Notes: generated by a model not told the origin, from the letters alone. A stretch of 64,000 nt of DNA from Luteimonas sp. 8-5 (GCF_029763755.1 NZ_JARUVM010000014.1:1-64000), one strand, 5' to 3'; shown: positions 1-8,882, counted from the first letter of the stretch. Translations and numbers: made by a program.

Positions 1-403
1 CCGCGGCGTCGCGGCGGCGGCGCTTGCCTTCGGCGCGCTCGCTGGCGAAGCGCTGCGCGGCCTCGATGGAACTGGAACGTTCGTCGACCAGCACCACCGG
101 CCGGTCGTAGCGCGCCGACAATTCGCGCGCGAAGGCGTGGGCCACGCGCCGGATCGGCTGGTCGCCACCATCCAGGGTCATGGGGTCGCCGACCACGAAG
201 CCGTCGGGGCGCCATTCGCGCTGCAGTCGGTCGATCGCCGGCCAGTCCGGGCCCTGCGCATGCACGTCCACCACCGCCAGTGCGCGGCCGCCGTGGCCGA
301 AGGCGCTGCCGACGGCAACGCCGATGCGGCGCGCGCCCACGTCGAAGGCGAGCACCGTGCCGTCGCGGCGGATCGTGGCCCCGGGCATGGCGGGCTCAGG
401 CAT
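1..403 (-). CDS. ruvX: RuvX/YqgF family nuclease-fold protein (3' end outside window)
   Basis: RNase H-fold protein (YqgF/RuvX, putative Holliday junction resolvase / pre-16S rRNA 5'-end processing). Read on the minus strand from ATG at 403, the N-terminus contains [15 protein letters not shown], the family's first catalytic-Asp strand (the D of FDVG). [11 protein letters not shown] and LVDERSSS follow, matching the family's later active-site segments. About 134 codons are present; the usual length is about 150, so only the last ~20 residues are missing past the left edge. The start overlaps the yqgE stop (ATGCCTGA), implying translational coupling; an in-frame ATG at 388 is an alternative. 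The yqgE-ruvX pair is a widespread gammaproteobacterial arrangement. Confidence 0.93.
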   Translation of the reverse strand, partial: MPEPAMPGATIRRDGTVLAFDVGARRIGVAVGSAFGHGGRALAVVDVHAQGPDWPAIDRLQREWRPDGFVVGDPMTLDGGDQPIRRVAHAFARELSARYDRPVVLVDERSSSIEAAQRFASERAEGKRRRRDAA

Positions 404-965
404 GGCCGCTGTAGTCGGCGATCCGCGACATGTCCACGCCGATGCGTCCGGCCGCCGCCTGCCAGCGCGCCTCCAGCGGCAAGCCGAACAACAGTTCCGG
501 ATCCGCCGGCGCGGTGAGCCAGCTGTTCTCCACGATTTCGTGCTCGAGCTGGCCGGCGCCCCATCCTGCGCAACCCAGGGCCACCGTCGCCGACGCCGGG
601 CCTTCACCGCGAGCCATCGCCTCGAGCACGTCGCGGGAAGTGGTGACGTACAGGCGCTCGGCGATCTCCAGGCTCGAGTCCCAGCCGTGTTCGCCGTCGT
701 GGATGACGAAGCCGCGCTCCGGATGCACCGGGCCGCCTGCGATCACCTGCCGCGCGCACAGCGCCTCGTCGGCGCTCTCGATGCCCATCTGCCGGAACAC
801 CTCGCCCAGCGTGTACTCCGAGGCACGGTTGACCACCAGGCCCATGGCGCCTTCGGCGTCGTGCTGGCAGACCAGGGTGACGCTGCGCGAGAAATTCGGG
901 TCGGCCAGGGTCGGCAGGGCGATCAGCACCTGGCTTTCGAGGGAACGGGTCTCGAACGGGTCCAT
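396..965 (-). CDS. yqgE: YqgE/AlgH family protein
   Basis: 189-residue YqgE/AlgH (DUF179) protein of unknown biochemical role. The N-terminus [20 protein letters not shown] and the following GAMGLVVNR are the family signature, and [11 protein letters not shown] is the conserved C-terminal segment. The length is typical. It is first in a yqgE-ruvX operon and diverges from the M49 peptidase gene. The start codon has no Shine-Dalgarno, but a TAGAAT hexamer lies exactly six bases before it, so the mRNA is probably leaderless. Confidence 0.95.
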   Translation of the reverse strand: MDPFETRSLESQVLIALPTLADPNFSRSVTLVCQHDAEGAMGLVVNRASEYTLGEVFRQMGIESADEALCARQVIAGGPVHPERGFVIHDGEHGWDSSLEIAERLYVTTSRDVLEAMARGEGPASATVALGCAGWGAGQLEHEIVENSWLTAPADPELLFGLPLEARWQAAAGRIGVDMSRIADYSGHA

Positions 966-971
966 GCAGCC

Positions 972-977
972 ATTCTA
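972..977 (-). promoter_or_regulatory. -10 element TAGAAT of yqgE, leaderless spacing
   Basis: TAGAAT is followed by GGCTGC and then the ATG at 965. A start of transcription 6-8 bases downstream would coincide with the start codon. No convincing -35 is visible. Confidence 0.6.
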
Positions 978-1021
978 GCCTGCGCTACGATGACAGCCCC
1001 CTGACCGACCCGGAGCCGCCC

Positions 1022-2716
1022 ATGACCGCCCGCCCATCCCGTGCACGCCACGCCCTGCTCCTGGCCGGACTGGCGGCCCTGGCCCTGGCCGGATGCCAGC
1101 GCGACGCGGCGGAACCGGCGTCGCCGGCCGCAGCGGGTACCGCTCCGGACGCGACGGCCGATTATGCCGCCAGGCATGCGGGCGACTACGCAACGGTGCA
1201 GCTCAAGGCCGACCTCTCCACCTTCGACGCCGACGGCAAGCGCATGATCGCGCTGCTGGTCCAGGCCAGCCAGGTGATGGACGACATCTTCTGGAAGCAG
1301 TCTTGGGACGGCGACCGCGAAGCATTGCTGGCGCGTGCACCGGACGCGGCCACCCGCGAGTTGATCGCCCTGAACTTCGGGCCCTGGGACCGGCTCAACG
1401 CCGACACGCCGCTGCTGCCCGACGTCGGCCCGCGCCCGCCGGGCGGCGTATTCTATCCGGCCGACATGACCCGCGCCGAGTTCGAGCAGGCGCCGCTGGC
1501 CGACAAGGCGTCCTGGTACACCCTGCTGCGCCGCGACGACGCCGGCAAGCTGGTCACCGTGCCCTACCACGTGGCCTACAAGGCCGAGCTCGAACGCGCC
1601 GCGGCGCTGTTGCGCGAAGCCGCCGAAGTCAGCGCCCACCGCGGCTTCGCCAACTACCTCACGATGCGCGCCGACGCCCTGCTCGACGACGACTTCCAGC
1701 CCAGCGACATGGCCTGGATGAACATGAAGGACAACCCGGTCGACATCGTGATCGGCCCGATCGAGAGCTACGAGGACCAGCTCTTCGGCTACAAGACCGC
1801 GTACGAGGGACTGGTGCTCATCAAGGACCAGGCCTGGAGCGAGCGCCTGGCGCGCTTCGCCGCGTTCCTGCCGGAGCTGCAGCGCGGGCTGCCGGTCGAC
1901 GCGAAGTACAAGGCCGAAACGCCCGGTTCCAACGCCGACCTCAATGCCTACGAGGTCGTGTACTACGGCGGCAACGCCAACGTCGGCGCCAAGACCATCG
2001 CCATCAACCTGCCCAACGACGAGGAAGTGCAGCTGGCCAAGGGGACCCGCCGGCTGCAGCTGGAGAACGTGATGCAGGCCAAGTTCGACACCATCATGGT
2101 GCCGATCGCCGGCGAACTGGTCGCGCAGGACCAGCTCGCGCACATCACCTTCGACGCCTTCTTCCAGAACACCATGTTCCATGAAGTCGCGCACGGCCTC
2201 GGCATCAAGAACACGCTGGACGGCAAGGGCACCGTGTCCGCGGCGCTGAAGGATTACGCCTCCAGCTTCGAGGAAGGCAAGGCCGACGTACTGGGCCTGT
2301 ACATGATCAATTCGCTGGCCGCCAAGGGCGAGCTCGACGAGTCGAAGCTGATGGACAACTACGTCACCTTCCTCGCCGGCATCCTGCGCTCGGTGCGCTT
2401 CGGCGCCACCGACGCACACGCCCGCGCCAACATGGTCCGCTTCAACTTCTTCGCAGAGCAGGGCGCGTTCGCGCGCGATCCGGACACCGGCCGCTACCGC
2501 GTCGACTTCGACAAGTTCCGCGCCGCCACCGATGCACTCAGCCGCAAGCTGCTGACCATCCAGGGCGATGGAGATTACGATGCGGCCAAGCAGCTCACCG
2601 ACGGCATGGGCCAGGTCGGCCCGGAGCTGGCCGCGGACCTGGAGAAGCTCTCCGCCGCCGGCATCCCGGTCGACGTGACGTTCGAGCAGGGGCTGGACGT
2701 GCTGGGGCTGGAGTAA
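1022..2716 (+). CDS. M49-like zinc peptidase lipoprotein
   Basis: 564-residue predicted lipoprotein: signal peptide with lipobox LALAGC near residue 24, then an Ala/Pro linker and a long catalytic domain. The zinc site reads HEVAHG (H387, E388, H391), followed about 30 residues later by EEGKAD, the second metal/catalytic motif typical of the dipeptidyl-peptidase III (M49) clan. Classical DPP III has HExxxH, whereas this one has HExxH, so it belongs to the bacterial M49-like 'Zn-dependent hydrolase' group and its substrate cannot be named. Probably anchored in the cell envelope. A GGAGCC ribosome site precedes the ATG, and TACGAT at 986-991 is a possible -10. Transcribed alone, ending at palindromic element 1. 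Confidence 0.82.
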   Translation: MTARPSRARHALLLAGLAALALAGCQRDAAEPASPAAAGTAPDATADYAARHAGDYATVQLKADLSTFDADGKRMIALLVQASQVMDDIFWKQSWDGDREALLARAPDAATRELIALNFGPWDRLNADTPLLPDVGPRPPGGVFYPADMTRAEFEQAPLADKASWYTLLRRDDAGKLVTVPYHVAYKAELERAAALLREAAEVSAHRGFANYLTMRADALLDDDFQPSDMAWMNMKDNPVDIVIGPIESYEDQLFGYKTAYEGLVLIKDQAWSERLARFAAFLPELQRGLPVDAKYKAETPGSNADLNAYEVVYYGGNANVGAKTIAINLPNDEEVQLAKGTRRLQLENVMQAKFDTIMVPIAGELVAQDQLAHITFDAFFQNTMFHEVAHGLGIKNTLDGKGTVSAALKDYASSFEEGKADVLGLYMINSLAAKGELDESKLMDNYVTFLAGILRSVRFGATDAHARANMVRFNFFAEQGAFARDPDTGRYRVDFDKFRAATDALSRKLLTIQGDGDYDAAKQLTDGMGQVGPELAADLEKLSAAGIPVDVTFEQGLDVLGLE

Positions 2717-2722
2717 AAAAGT

Positions 2723-2810
2723 AAAAAGGGGACGGAGGTAATTAATCGCTCCGTCCCCCAGTCGCTGCCGATGACCTCCGGCAGCGATTAATTACCTCCG
2801 TCCCCTTTTT
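2723..2810. repeat. Palindromic repeat element, copy 1 (bidirectional terminator-like)
   Basis: A 28-bp perfect inverted repeat (2723-2750 against 2783-2810) whose arms read AAAAAGGGGACGGAGGTAAT then TAATCGCT. Each end runs into five A/T, so either strand gives a GC-rich stem followed by a U tract. The 32-base centre holds a second inverted repeat (TCGCTGCCG 2762-2770 with CGGCAGCGA 2779-2787), and CTCCGTCCCC at 2749-2758 can pair with GGGGACGGAG at 2728-2737, so several folds compete. It sits between the convergent M49 gene and pilU, and its last T residues overlap the pilU stop codon. Confidence 0.85.
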
Positions 2811-3954
2811 ATTTCGCTTCGGAGACTTCGACGCCGTCGAGGCCCGCCGACAGCGTCTTCGCGTCGCCGCCCTGCGCGAGCTTGATGCGCAGGCGCACCT
2901 CGTTGGCGGAGTCGGCGTAGCGCAACGCGTCCTCGTAGGAGATCTCGCCGGCCTGGAACAGCTCGAACAGGGCCTGGTCGAAGGTCTTCATGCCGAGGTT
3001 GACGGATTCCTTCATCACTTCCTTGAGCTTGCCGACCTCGCCGTCGCGGATGTAGTCCTGGACCAGCGGCGTGCCGAGCAGGATCTCCATCGCCACGCGC
3101 CGGCCCTTGCCGTCGGGAGTCGGGATCAGCTGCTGCGCGACCACGCCCTTGAGGTTCAGCGACAGGTCCATCAGCAGCTGGCCGCGGCGGTCCTCGGGGA
3201 AGAAGTTGATGATGCGGTCCATCGCCTGGTTGGCGTTGTTCGCGTGCAGGGTGCACAGCACCAGGTGGCCGGTTTCGGCGAAGGCGATGGCATGGTCCAT
3301 GCCCTCGCGGGTGCGGACCTCGCCGATCATGATCACGTCCGGCGCCTGGCGCAGGGTGTTCTTCAGCGCCGCTTCCCAGCTGTCGGTGTCGATGCCGACC
3401 TCGCGCTGGGTGATGATGCAGCCCTCGTGCTTGTGCACGAACTCGATCGGGTCCTCGATGGTGATGATGTGGCCGGTCGAGTTCTGGTTGCGGTAGCCGA
3501 TCATCGCCGCCAGCGACGTCGACTTGCCGGTGCCGGTGGCGCCGACGAAGATGATGATGCCGCGCTTGGTCATCGCCAGGGTCTTGATGATCGGCGGCAG
3601 CGCGAGCTCGTCGATGCTCGGGATCTTGGATTCGATCCGGCGCAACACCATGCCCACCTGGTTGCGCTGGTAGAAGCAGGACACGCGGAAGCGGCCGACG
3701 CTGGCCACGCCGATGGCGAAATTGCACTCGTGGGTGCGCTCGAACTCCTCGCGCTGCGGCGGACTCATCACGTTGAGGACCAGGTCGCGCGCCTGCTGCG
3801 GCGTCAGCGGGCTCTGGGTGATGGGCGCGATCTTGCCGTGCACCTTCATCGACGGCGGCATGCCGGCGGTGATGAACAGGTCCGATGCCTTCTGGTGCGC
3901 CATCAGCTTCAGGAACGAAGTGAAGTCGATGCCGCTTCCGGGGGTTGTGCTCAT
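2809..3954 (-). CDS. pilU: Type IV pilus retraction ATPase PilU
   Basis: 381-residue secretion-type hexameric ATPase, a PilT paralogue that assists pilus retraction and twitching motility at the inner membrane base of type IV pili. Walker A GATGTGKS is at residues 138-145, followed by the Asp box ITIEDPIEF, Walker B (VIMIGEVR) and the His box region TGHLVLCTLHANNA. N-terminal FLKLMAHQKASDLFITAG and the long, charged C-terminal tail distinguish PilU from PilT. It lies 22 bases downstream of pilT, as in other Xanthomonadaceae and Pseudomonas, so the two form an operon. The stop codon merges with the palindromic element. Confidence 0.95.
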   Translation of the reverse strand: MSTTPGSGIDFTSFLKLMAHQKASDLFITAGMPPSMKVHGKIAPITQSPLTPQQARDLVLNVMSPPQREEFERTHECNFAIGVASVGRFRVSCFYQRNQVGMVLRRIESKIPSIDELALPPIIKTLAMTKRGIIIFVGATGTGKSTSLAAMIGYRNQNSTGHIITIEDPIEFVHKHEGCIITQREVGIDTDSWEAALKNTLRQAPDVIMIGEVRTREGMDHAIAFAETGHLVLCTLHANNANQAMDRIINFFPEDRRGQLLMDLSLNLKGVVAQQLIPTPDGKGRRVAMEILLGTPLVQDYIRDGEVGKLKEVMKESVNLGMKTFDQALFELFQAGEISYEDALRYADSANEVRLRIKLAQGGDAKTLSAGLDGVEVSEAK

Positions 3955-3976
3955 GCCTGTCTGCTCCTGCGGCCGC

Positions 3977-5014
3977 TCAATCGAACAGCCGCTTGTCCTT
4001 CGCGTACTCGCGCGCGTGCGCCTTGGTCACCATCGAGCGCTTCACCAGGTCCTGCAGGTGCTGGTCGAGCGTCATCATGCCCGCCTGCTGTCCGGTCTGG
4101 ATCGCCGAATACATCTGCGCGACCTTGTCCTCGCGGATCAGGTTGCGGATGGCCGGGGTGCCGACCATGATTTCCCACGCCGCGGTGCGGCCGCCGCCGT
4201 TCTTCTTCAGCAGCGCCTGCGAGATCACCGCGCGCAGGCTTTCCGAAAGCATGCTTCGCACCATCGGCTTCTCGCCGGCGGGGAACACGTCGATGATGCG
4301 GTCCACGGTCTTGGCCGCCGACGAGGTATGCAGGGTGCCGAATACCAGGTGTCCGGTTTCCGCGGCGGTCAGCGCCAGGCGGATGGTTTCCAGGTCGCGC
4401 ATTTCGCCGACCAGGATGTAGTCGGGGTCTTCGCGCAGCGCCGAGCGCAGCGCCTCGCCGAAGCCGTGGGTGTCGCGGTGCACCTCGCGCTGGTTGACCA
4501 GGCACTTCTGCGAGGTGTGCACGAATTCGATCGGGTCCTCGACCGAGAGGATGTGGCCGTATTCGCTCTTGTTGATGTGGTCGAGCATCGCCGCCAGCGT
4601 GGTCGACTTGCCCGAGCCGGTCGGCCCGGTCACCAGGATCAGGCCCTGGGGCTGGTCGATCAGTTCCTTGAAGATCGGCGGGCAGCCCAGGTGCTCCAGG
4701 GTGAGCACCTCGGACGGAATGGTGCGGAACACGGCGCCGGCGCCGCGGTTCTGGTTGAAGGCGTTGACGCGGAAGCGGGCCAGGCCGGAGATCTCGAACG
4801 AGAAGTCGACCTCGAGGAATTCCTCGTAGTCGCGGCGCTGCTTGTCCGACATGATGTCGTAGACGAGCGCGTGCACCTGCTTGTGGTCCAGTGCCGGGAT
4901 GTTGATGCGGCGCACGTCGCCATCGACGCGGATCATCGGCGGCAGCCCGGCCGACAGGTGCAGGTCCGAGGCCTTGTTCTTGACCGAGAATGCCAGCAGT
5001 TCGGCGATATCCAT
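3977..5014 (-). CDS. pilT: Type IV pilus retraction ATPase PilT
   Basis: 345-residue twitching-motility ATPase that powers pilus disassembly. Start chosen at MDIAELLAFSVKNKASDLHL, the canonical PilT N-terminus; the frame stays open upstream to 5107 but that extension is non-conserved. Walker A GPTGSGKS is at residues 130-137; the Asp box (LSVEDPIEFVH), Walker B (DYILVGEMRD) and His box (TGHLVFGTLHTSSA) follow in order. It ends with the conserved AREYAKDKRLF. First gene of pilT-pilU, divergent from yggS; TATACT at 5070-5065 is a plausible -10 with a leader of about 45 bases. Confidence 0.97.
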   Translation of the reverse strand: MDIAELLAFSVKNKASDLHLSAGLPPMIRVDGDVRRINIPALDHKQVHALVYDIMSDKQRRDYEEFLEVDFSFEISGLARFRVNAFNQNRGAGAVFRTIPSEVLTLEHLGCPPIFKELIDQPQGLILVTGPTGSGKSTTLAAMLDHINKSEYGHILSVEDPIEFVHTSQKCLVNQREVHRDTHGFGEALRSALREDPDYILVGEMRDLETIRLALTAAETGHLVFGTLHTSSAAKTVDRIIDVFPAGEKPMVRSMLSESLRAVISQALLKKNGGGRTAAWEIMVGTPAIRNLIREDKVAQMYSAIQTGQQAGMMTLDQHLQDLVKRSMVTKAHAREYAKDKRLFD

Positions 5015-5077
5015 TGGCTTTGCTTCCCCTGCGCCGCGCTGGATCGCGGCGGATGCGTTGTAGCAGTATATGGCGAA

Positions 5078-5788
5078 ATGCAAAACACCCCGCGCGACAA
5101 GTTGCACGCCCTCCTGCAGTCGCTCGATAACGCAGCGAGGCGCTCCGGGCGGCCAGCTCCAAGACTACTCGCCGTGAGCAAGCGGCATCCTGTGACGGCG
5201 GTCGCGGAAATGGCCTCCGCCTGGCGCCAGGAGCGCCCCGGCGAGGTCCCCGCCTTCGGCGAGAACTACGTCCAGGAAGCCCGGGCCAAGGCGGAGGCAC
5301 TCGCCGCGGCCGGAGGCCCCCCGGTCGAATGGCACCTCGTGGGCCACCTCCAGTCCAACAAGGCGGCACTGGCAGCGGACCTGTTCGACTGGGTCCAGAG
5401 CGTCGACAGCGTTCGCCTCGCCGCCGCCCTCGGCCGCCACCGCGACGCCGGGCGGTCCCCGATGAACGTGCTGCTGCAGGTGAACATCGATGCCGAGCCC
5501 GGCAAGCATGGCTGCGCCCCCGCGGACGTCCCTGCCCTTGCCGCCGCGGTCGCCGCGCAGCCGGCGCTGGCCTTGCGCGGCCTGATGGCGATCCCGGCGC
5601 CGCTTCCCGAACCCGAACGCCGTCGCGAAGCCTTCGCCCGCATGCGCGCACTGTTCGACTCGCTGCGCACGCAACACGCCGGTGTCGACACGCTGTCCAT
5701 GGGCATGAGCGACGATGCGGAGCTGGCGATTGCCGAAGGTGCGACCATGGTCCGCGTCGGCACCGCCCTGTTCGGCCCGCGCAACTAG
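5078..5788 (+). CDS. yggS: PLP homeostasis protein YggS/ProY family
   Basis: 236-residue alanine-racemase-fold, PLP-binding regulator of pyridoxal-phosphate balance (YggS/PLPBP). LLAVSKRHP carries the PLP lysine, and FGENYVQEARAK, WHLVGHLQSNKA and LSMGMSDDAELAIAEGATMVRVGTALFG are family hallmarks. It is upstream of proC with an 11-base gap, the widely conserved yggS-proC pair. The ATG at 5078 is preceded by TATATG five bases upstream and no Shine-Dalgarno; that hexamer overlaps the TATACT of divergent pilT. Confidence 0.95.
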   Translation: MQNTPRDKLHALLQSLDNAARRSGRPAPRLLAVSKRHPVTAVAEMASAWRQERPGEVPAFGENYVQEARAKAEALAAAGGPPVEWHLVGHLQSNKAALAADLFDWVQSVDSVRLAAALGRHRDAGRSPMNVLLQVNIDAEPGKHGCAPADVPALAAAVAAQPALALRGLMAIPAPLPEPERRREAFARMRALFDSLRTQHAGVDTLSMGMSDDAELAIAEGATMVRVGTALFGPRN

Positions 5789-5799
5789 AAGGTCCCGCC

Positions 5800-6651
5800 A
5801 TGCCCCCGAGTCCCGAGTCCCGAGTCCCGAGTCCCGCCGACGCCATCGCCTTCATCGGCGGCGGCAACATGGCCCGCAGCCTGGTCGGCGGCCTCGTCGC
5901 ACGTGGCACGCCGGGCAGCTCGATCCGCGTCGCCGAACCCGTCGACGCGCTGCGCGAGGCGCTGCAACGCGACTTCGGCGTGGTCGCGACCGCCGACAAT
6001 GCGCAGGCCGTGGCCGCCGCCGCGACCTGGGTGCTGGCGGTCAAGCCGCAGGTGCTGCGCAACGTGTGCGAAGCGCTTGCCTCGCAGGCGCGCGGACAAC
6101 GCCCGCTGGTGATATCGATCGCGGCGGGCATCACCGCGATCCAGATCGAACGCTGGCTAGGCGGCGACGTCGCCGTCGTGCGCTGCATGCCCAACACGCC
6201 GGCACTGCTCGGCGCGGGCGTGACCGGCCTGTTCGCCAACGACCGCGTGGACGCCGCGGGGCGGCAGGCGGCCGAAACGCTGCTCTCGGCCGCTGGCGCG
6301 ACGGTCTGGATCGACGACGAAGTGCGCATGGACGCGGTCACCGCCGTGTCCGGCAGCGGCCCGGCCTACGTGTTCCTCCTGGCCGAGGCGATGCAGGCCG
6401 CAGCGCTGGCCGAAGGCCTCGAGCCCGAGGCGGCGCGCACCCTGGTGCTGCAGACGGTGCTGGGTGCGGCGCGCATGCTCACCGAGGGCGACGCCGACGC
6501 AGCCGAGCTGCGACGCCGGGTGACCTCGCCAAACGGCACGACGCAGGCGGCGATCGAAACCTTCGAAGCCGGCGGCTTCCGCGGCCTGGTCGGCGACGCC
6601 ATCCACGCCGCCGCCGAGCGCGGCCGCCAGCTCTCAGCCGCCAACGACTGA
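5800..6651 (+). CDS. proC: Pyrroline-5-carboxylate reductase
   Basis: 283-residue NAD(P)H-dependent reductase making proline from pyrroline-5-carboxylate. The dinucleotide site IAFIGGGNMARSLVGGL is near the N-terminus. The C-terminal signature VSGSGPAYVFLLAEAMQAAA and RRRVTSPNGTTQAAIETFEA are intact. Oddity: the residues before the fold (MPPSPESRVPSPAD) are encoded by four tandem GAGTCCC heptads directly after the ATG. A change in heptad number would shift the reading frame. The 3' end overlaps the convergent BtuF-like gene by 18 bases. Confidence 0.96.
   Translation: MPPSPESRVPSPADAIAFIGGGNMARSLVGGLVARGTPGSSIRVAEPVDALREALQRDFGVVATADNAQAVAAAATWVLAVKPQVLRNVCEALASQARGQRPLVISIAAGITAIQIERWLGGDVAVVRCMPNTPALLGAGVTGLFANDRVDAAGRQAAETLLSAAGATVWIDDEVRMDAVTAVSGSGPAYVFLLAEAMQAAALAEGLEPEAARTLVLQTVLGAARMLTEGDADAAELRRRVTSPNGTTQAAIETFEAGGFRGLVGDAIHAAAERGRQLSAAND
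5808..5835 (+). repeat. Four tandem GAGTCCC heptads inside proC
   Basis: Perfect 4 x 7-bp direct repeat. The complementary strand is (GGGACTC)4, a G3N4 x4 arrangement compatible with an intramolecular G-quadruplex on the proC template strand. It belongs with the heptad groups at 10471, 15148, 49928 and 49976. Confidence 0.9.
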
Positions 6652-7446
6652 CCAGTCGCGGATGATGCGGGCGATTTCGCGGACGCCGTCGGTGAGCGCG
6701 GCGGGGCCTGGCTGCAGGATGATCGGCGACTTCACCTCGTGCAGCTGGCCGTCGCGCACCGCGGGAATCGCGCCCCAGCCCGGGCGCGCGGCGACCTTTT
6801 CCGGGCGGAACTTCTTCCCGCACCAGGAGCCGAGGATGATGTCCGGTGCGCGGCGTACGACCTCGCCGGCGTCCTCGAGGATCCTGGCCTTCGCCAGCGG
6901 CTCCAGCGCACGCTCCGGGAAGATGTCGTCGCCGCCCGCGATGCGGATCAGTTCGGCGACCCAGCGGATGCCGGTGATCGGCGGCTCGTCCCATTCCTCG
7001 AAGTAGACCTTCGGCCGGCGCGGCAGCGTCGCGGATTGCGCGGCGATCCCGTCCAGGCCGCGCTGCAGGTCGTCCGCATGGGCGTTGGCACGCTCCGCGG
7101 CGCCCACCAGCGCGCCGAGCCGTCGCACGTAGTCGACGATGCCGTCGACGCTGCGATGGTTGCTGATCCAGACCTCGACACCGCGGCGCACGAGCTCGGC
7201 GGCGATGTCGGCCTGGATGTCGGAGAAGCCGACGACGAAATCCGGTTCCAGCTTCAGGATCTCGCCGATCTTCGCGCTGGTGAATGCGCTGACCTTGGGC
7301 TTTTCGCGCCGCGCCCGCGGCGGGCGCACGGTGAAGCCACTGATGCCGACGATGCGGTCCTGCTCGCCGAGCGCGTACAGGACTTCGGTCGGCTCCTCGG
7401 TGAGGCAGACGATACGGCGCGGCCCGTGCCGCGCGGGCGCGCTCAC
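6634..7446 (-). CDS. BtuF-like cobalamin-binding protein without signal peptide
   Basis: 270-residue periplasmic-binding-protein-like (Fe/B12 type, TroA/BtuF fold) protein. [20 protein letters not shown] resembles the opening of BtuF, and [11 protein letters not shown] and the PGW stretch fit the family. There is no signal sequence: the GTG start is coupled to pdxH by a GTGA overlap and the protein enters the fold within ten residues. It is therefore probably cytoplasmic, unlike true BtuF, and no transporter genes are adjacent. A corrinoid-binding or sensing role is inference. Confidence 0.75.
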   Translation of the reverse strand: MSAPARHGPRRIVCLTEEPTEVLYALGEQDRIVGISGFTVRPPRARREKPKVSAFTSAKIGEILKLEPDFVVGFSDIQADIAAELVRRGVEVWISNHRSVDGIVDYVRRLGALVGAAERANAHADDLQRGLDGIAAQSATLPRRPKVYFEEWDEPPITGIRWVAELIRIAGGDDIFPERALEPLAKARILEDAGEVVRRAPDIILGSWCGKKFRPEKVAARPGWGAIPAVRDGQLHEVKSPIILQPGPAALTDGVREIARIIRDWSVVGG

Positions 7447-8057
7447 GGATACAGCATCCGCTTGGACCAGTGCGCGGCGACGTCGCGCTCGTACAACCAG
7501 CGCTCGTGCCAGCGGAACTGCGCGGCATACCAGAACTCGATCCAGCGCGGCCGCACGCGGAAGCCGGTCCAGCGCGGCGGACGCGGAATCTCGCGTCCCT
7601 CGAAACGCGCTTCGACCTCGGCGATGCGCTGCTCGAAGGTCGCGCGCGCATCCAGCGTTTCCGACTGCAGCGACGCCCAGGCACCGACCTGGCTTCCGCG
7701 TGCGCGGCTGGCGAAATAGGCGTCGGCCTCGTCGTCCGGCACGGTGTGCACGCGGCCCTCGATCCGCACCTGCACGCCCTCGCGCACGCGCGGCCAGTGG
7801 AACAGCAGCGCCGCGTACGGGTTGTCCTGCAACTCGCGGCCTTTGCGCCCGTCCATGTGGGTGTAGAACACGAAGCCGCGCGGATCGAAGGCCTTGAGCA
7901 ACACCGTGCGCGCGGCCGGCCGCGCGTCGAGCGTGGCCGTGGCCACCGTCATCGCGGTGCGATCGGGTTCGCCGGCCGCGCCGGCTTCCTCGAACAGGCG
8001 CGCGAACTCGGCCAGCGCCTCGGCGTACAGCGGATCGTCGGGAACGTTGTCGTCCAT
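7443..8057 (-). CDS. pdxH: Pyridoxamine 5'-phosphate oxidase
   Basis: 204-residue FMN-dependent oxidase converting pyridoxine/pyridoxamine 5'-phosphate to PLP. Family motifs are [20 protein letters not shown] (FMN region), [20 protein letters not shown], and the C-terminal signature [20 protein letters not shown]. Start chosen at [15 protein letters not shown] because it gives the normal length and CACAAT lies six bases upstream; the longer reading runs back into the tRNA. Its presence near yggS puts two PLP-related genes within 3 kb. The stop codon overlaps the next gene's GTG. Confidence 0.96.
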   Translation of the reverse strand: MDDNVPDDPLYAEALAEFARLFEEAGAAGEPDRTAMTVATATLDARPAARTVLLKAFDPRGFVFYTHMDGRKGRELQDNPYAALLFHWPRVREGVQVRIEGRVHTVPDDEADAYFASRARGSQVGAWASLQSETLDARATFEQRIAEVEARFEGREIPRPPRWTGFRVRPRWIEFWYAAQFRWHERWLYERDVAAHWSKRMLYP

Positions 8058-8063
8058 TGGCCT

Positions 8064-8069
8064 ATTGTG
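8064..8069 (-). promoter_or_regulatory. -10 element CACAAT of pdxH, leaderless spacing
   Basis: CACAAT, then AGGCCA, then the ATG at 8057. The upstream half of this promoter would overlap the 3' end of the tRNA-Lys gene. Confidence 0.55.
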
Positions 8070-8093
8070 GCCCGCTGTGGAAAGGGAGGCGAT

Positions 8094-8169
8094 TGGTGGG
8101 CCGTGATGGATTCGAACCATCGACCAGCGGATTAAAAGTCCGATGCTCTACCGACTGAGCTAACGGCCC
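8094..8169 (-). tRNA. tRNA-Lys (anticodon TTT)
   Basis: A 76-base cloverleaf on the minus strand. The acceptor stem starts GGGCCGT and pairs with ACGGCCC, with an encoded CCA end at 8096-8094. The D arm reads AGCTCAGTCGGTAGAGC, the anticodon loop CTTTTAA, and the T arm GGTTCGAATCC. The anticodon stem has a T-C mismatch at its outermost pair (27-43). It lies between queC and pdxH in the same direction, 14 bases after queC. Confidence 0.97.
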
Positions 8170-8183
8170 ACGAAGGATCGATT

Positions 8184-8882
8184 TTACCGGTAACGGGTCG
8201 GATCGGCGACGCCGGCGGCGGCGAAGCCCTCGGCGCGCAGCCGGCAGGCATCGCAATGGCCGCAGGCCCGGCCCTGCCCGTCGGCCTGGTAACAGGACAC
8301 GGTCTGCGCGAAATCCACCCCCAGGCGCAGGCCTTCACGCACGATGTCGGCCTTGGACATGTGCAACAGCGGCGCGTGCACGCGGAAGCCGGCTCCCTCG
8401 ACTCCGGCGCGGGTAGCGACGTTGGCCAGGCGCTCGAAGGCCTCGATGAACTCGGGCCGGCAGTCCGGGTACCCCGAATAGTCGACCGCGTTCACGCCGC
8501 AGAACAGGTCGGCGCTGCCGACGACCTCGGCCCAGCCCAGGGCCAGCGACAGCATGATGGTGTTGCGCGCCGGCACATAGGTCACCGGGATGTCCGCGCC
8601 GATCACGTGGCCGTCGCTGTCCTCGGGCACGGCGATGGTGGTGTCCGTGAGCGCCGAGCCGCCGATGCTGCCCAGGTCCACGGCCACGGTCTTGTGCGCA
8701 ACCGCCCCCAGCATCCGCGCAACGCGGTCGGCGGCATCGAGTTCCGAGGTGTGGCGCTGGCCGTAGCGCACGCTCAGCGCGTGCACGGCGAAACCCTGCT
8801 CGCGCGCGATCGCCAGCACCACTGCCGAGTCCATGCCGCCGGACACCAGCACCACCGCGGGATTGGAGACGCTTGCGTCCAT
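8184..8882 (-). CDS. queC: 7-cyano-7-deazaguanine synthase
   Basis: 232-residue ATP-dependent amide/nitrile synthase making preQ0 from 7-carboxy-7-deazaguanine for queuosine tRNA modification. The PP-loop SGGMDS is at residues 14-19; [19 protein letters not shown] and [17 protein letters not shown] are family motifs. The zinc cluster is the C-terminal [20 protein letters not shown]. Start placed at [19 protein letters not shown], eight bases after queE; a longer open frame upstream only shadows queE. Operon partner of queE. Confidence 0.97.
   Translation of the reverse strand: MDASVSNPAVVLVSGGMDSAVVLAIAREQGFAVHALSVRYGQRHTSELDAADRVARMLGAVAHKTVAVDLGSIGGSALTDTTIAVPEDSDGHVIGADIPVTYVPARNTIMLSLALGWAEVVGSADLFCGVNAVDYSGYPDCRPEFIEAFERLANVATRAGVEGAGFRVHAPLLHMSKADIVREGLRLGVDFAQTVSCYQADGQGRACGHCDACRLRAEGFAAAGVADPTRYR

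Noticed and set aside
923-2419. 498-codon minus-strand frame opposite the M49 lipoprotein gene
   Set aside because: The plus-strand frame has a signal peptide, zinc motif and ribosome site; the opposite frame has none.
5065-5077. TATATG before yggS as a fifteenth leaderless promoter
   Set aside because: The best hexamer sits five rather than six bases before the ATG, so it was left out of the strict set although it may work the same way.
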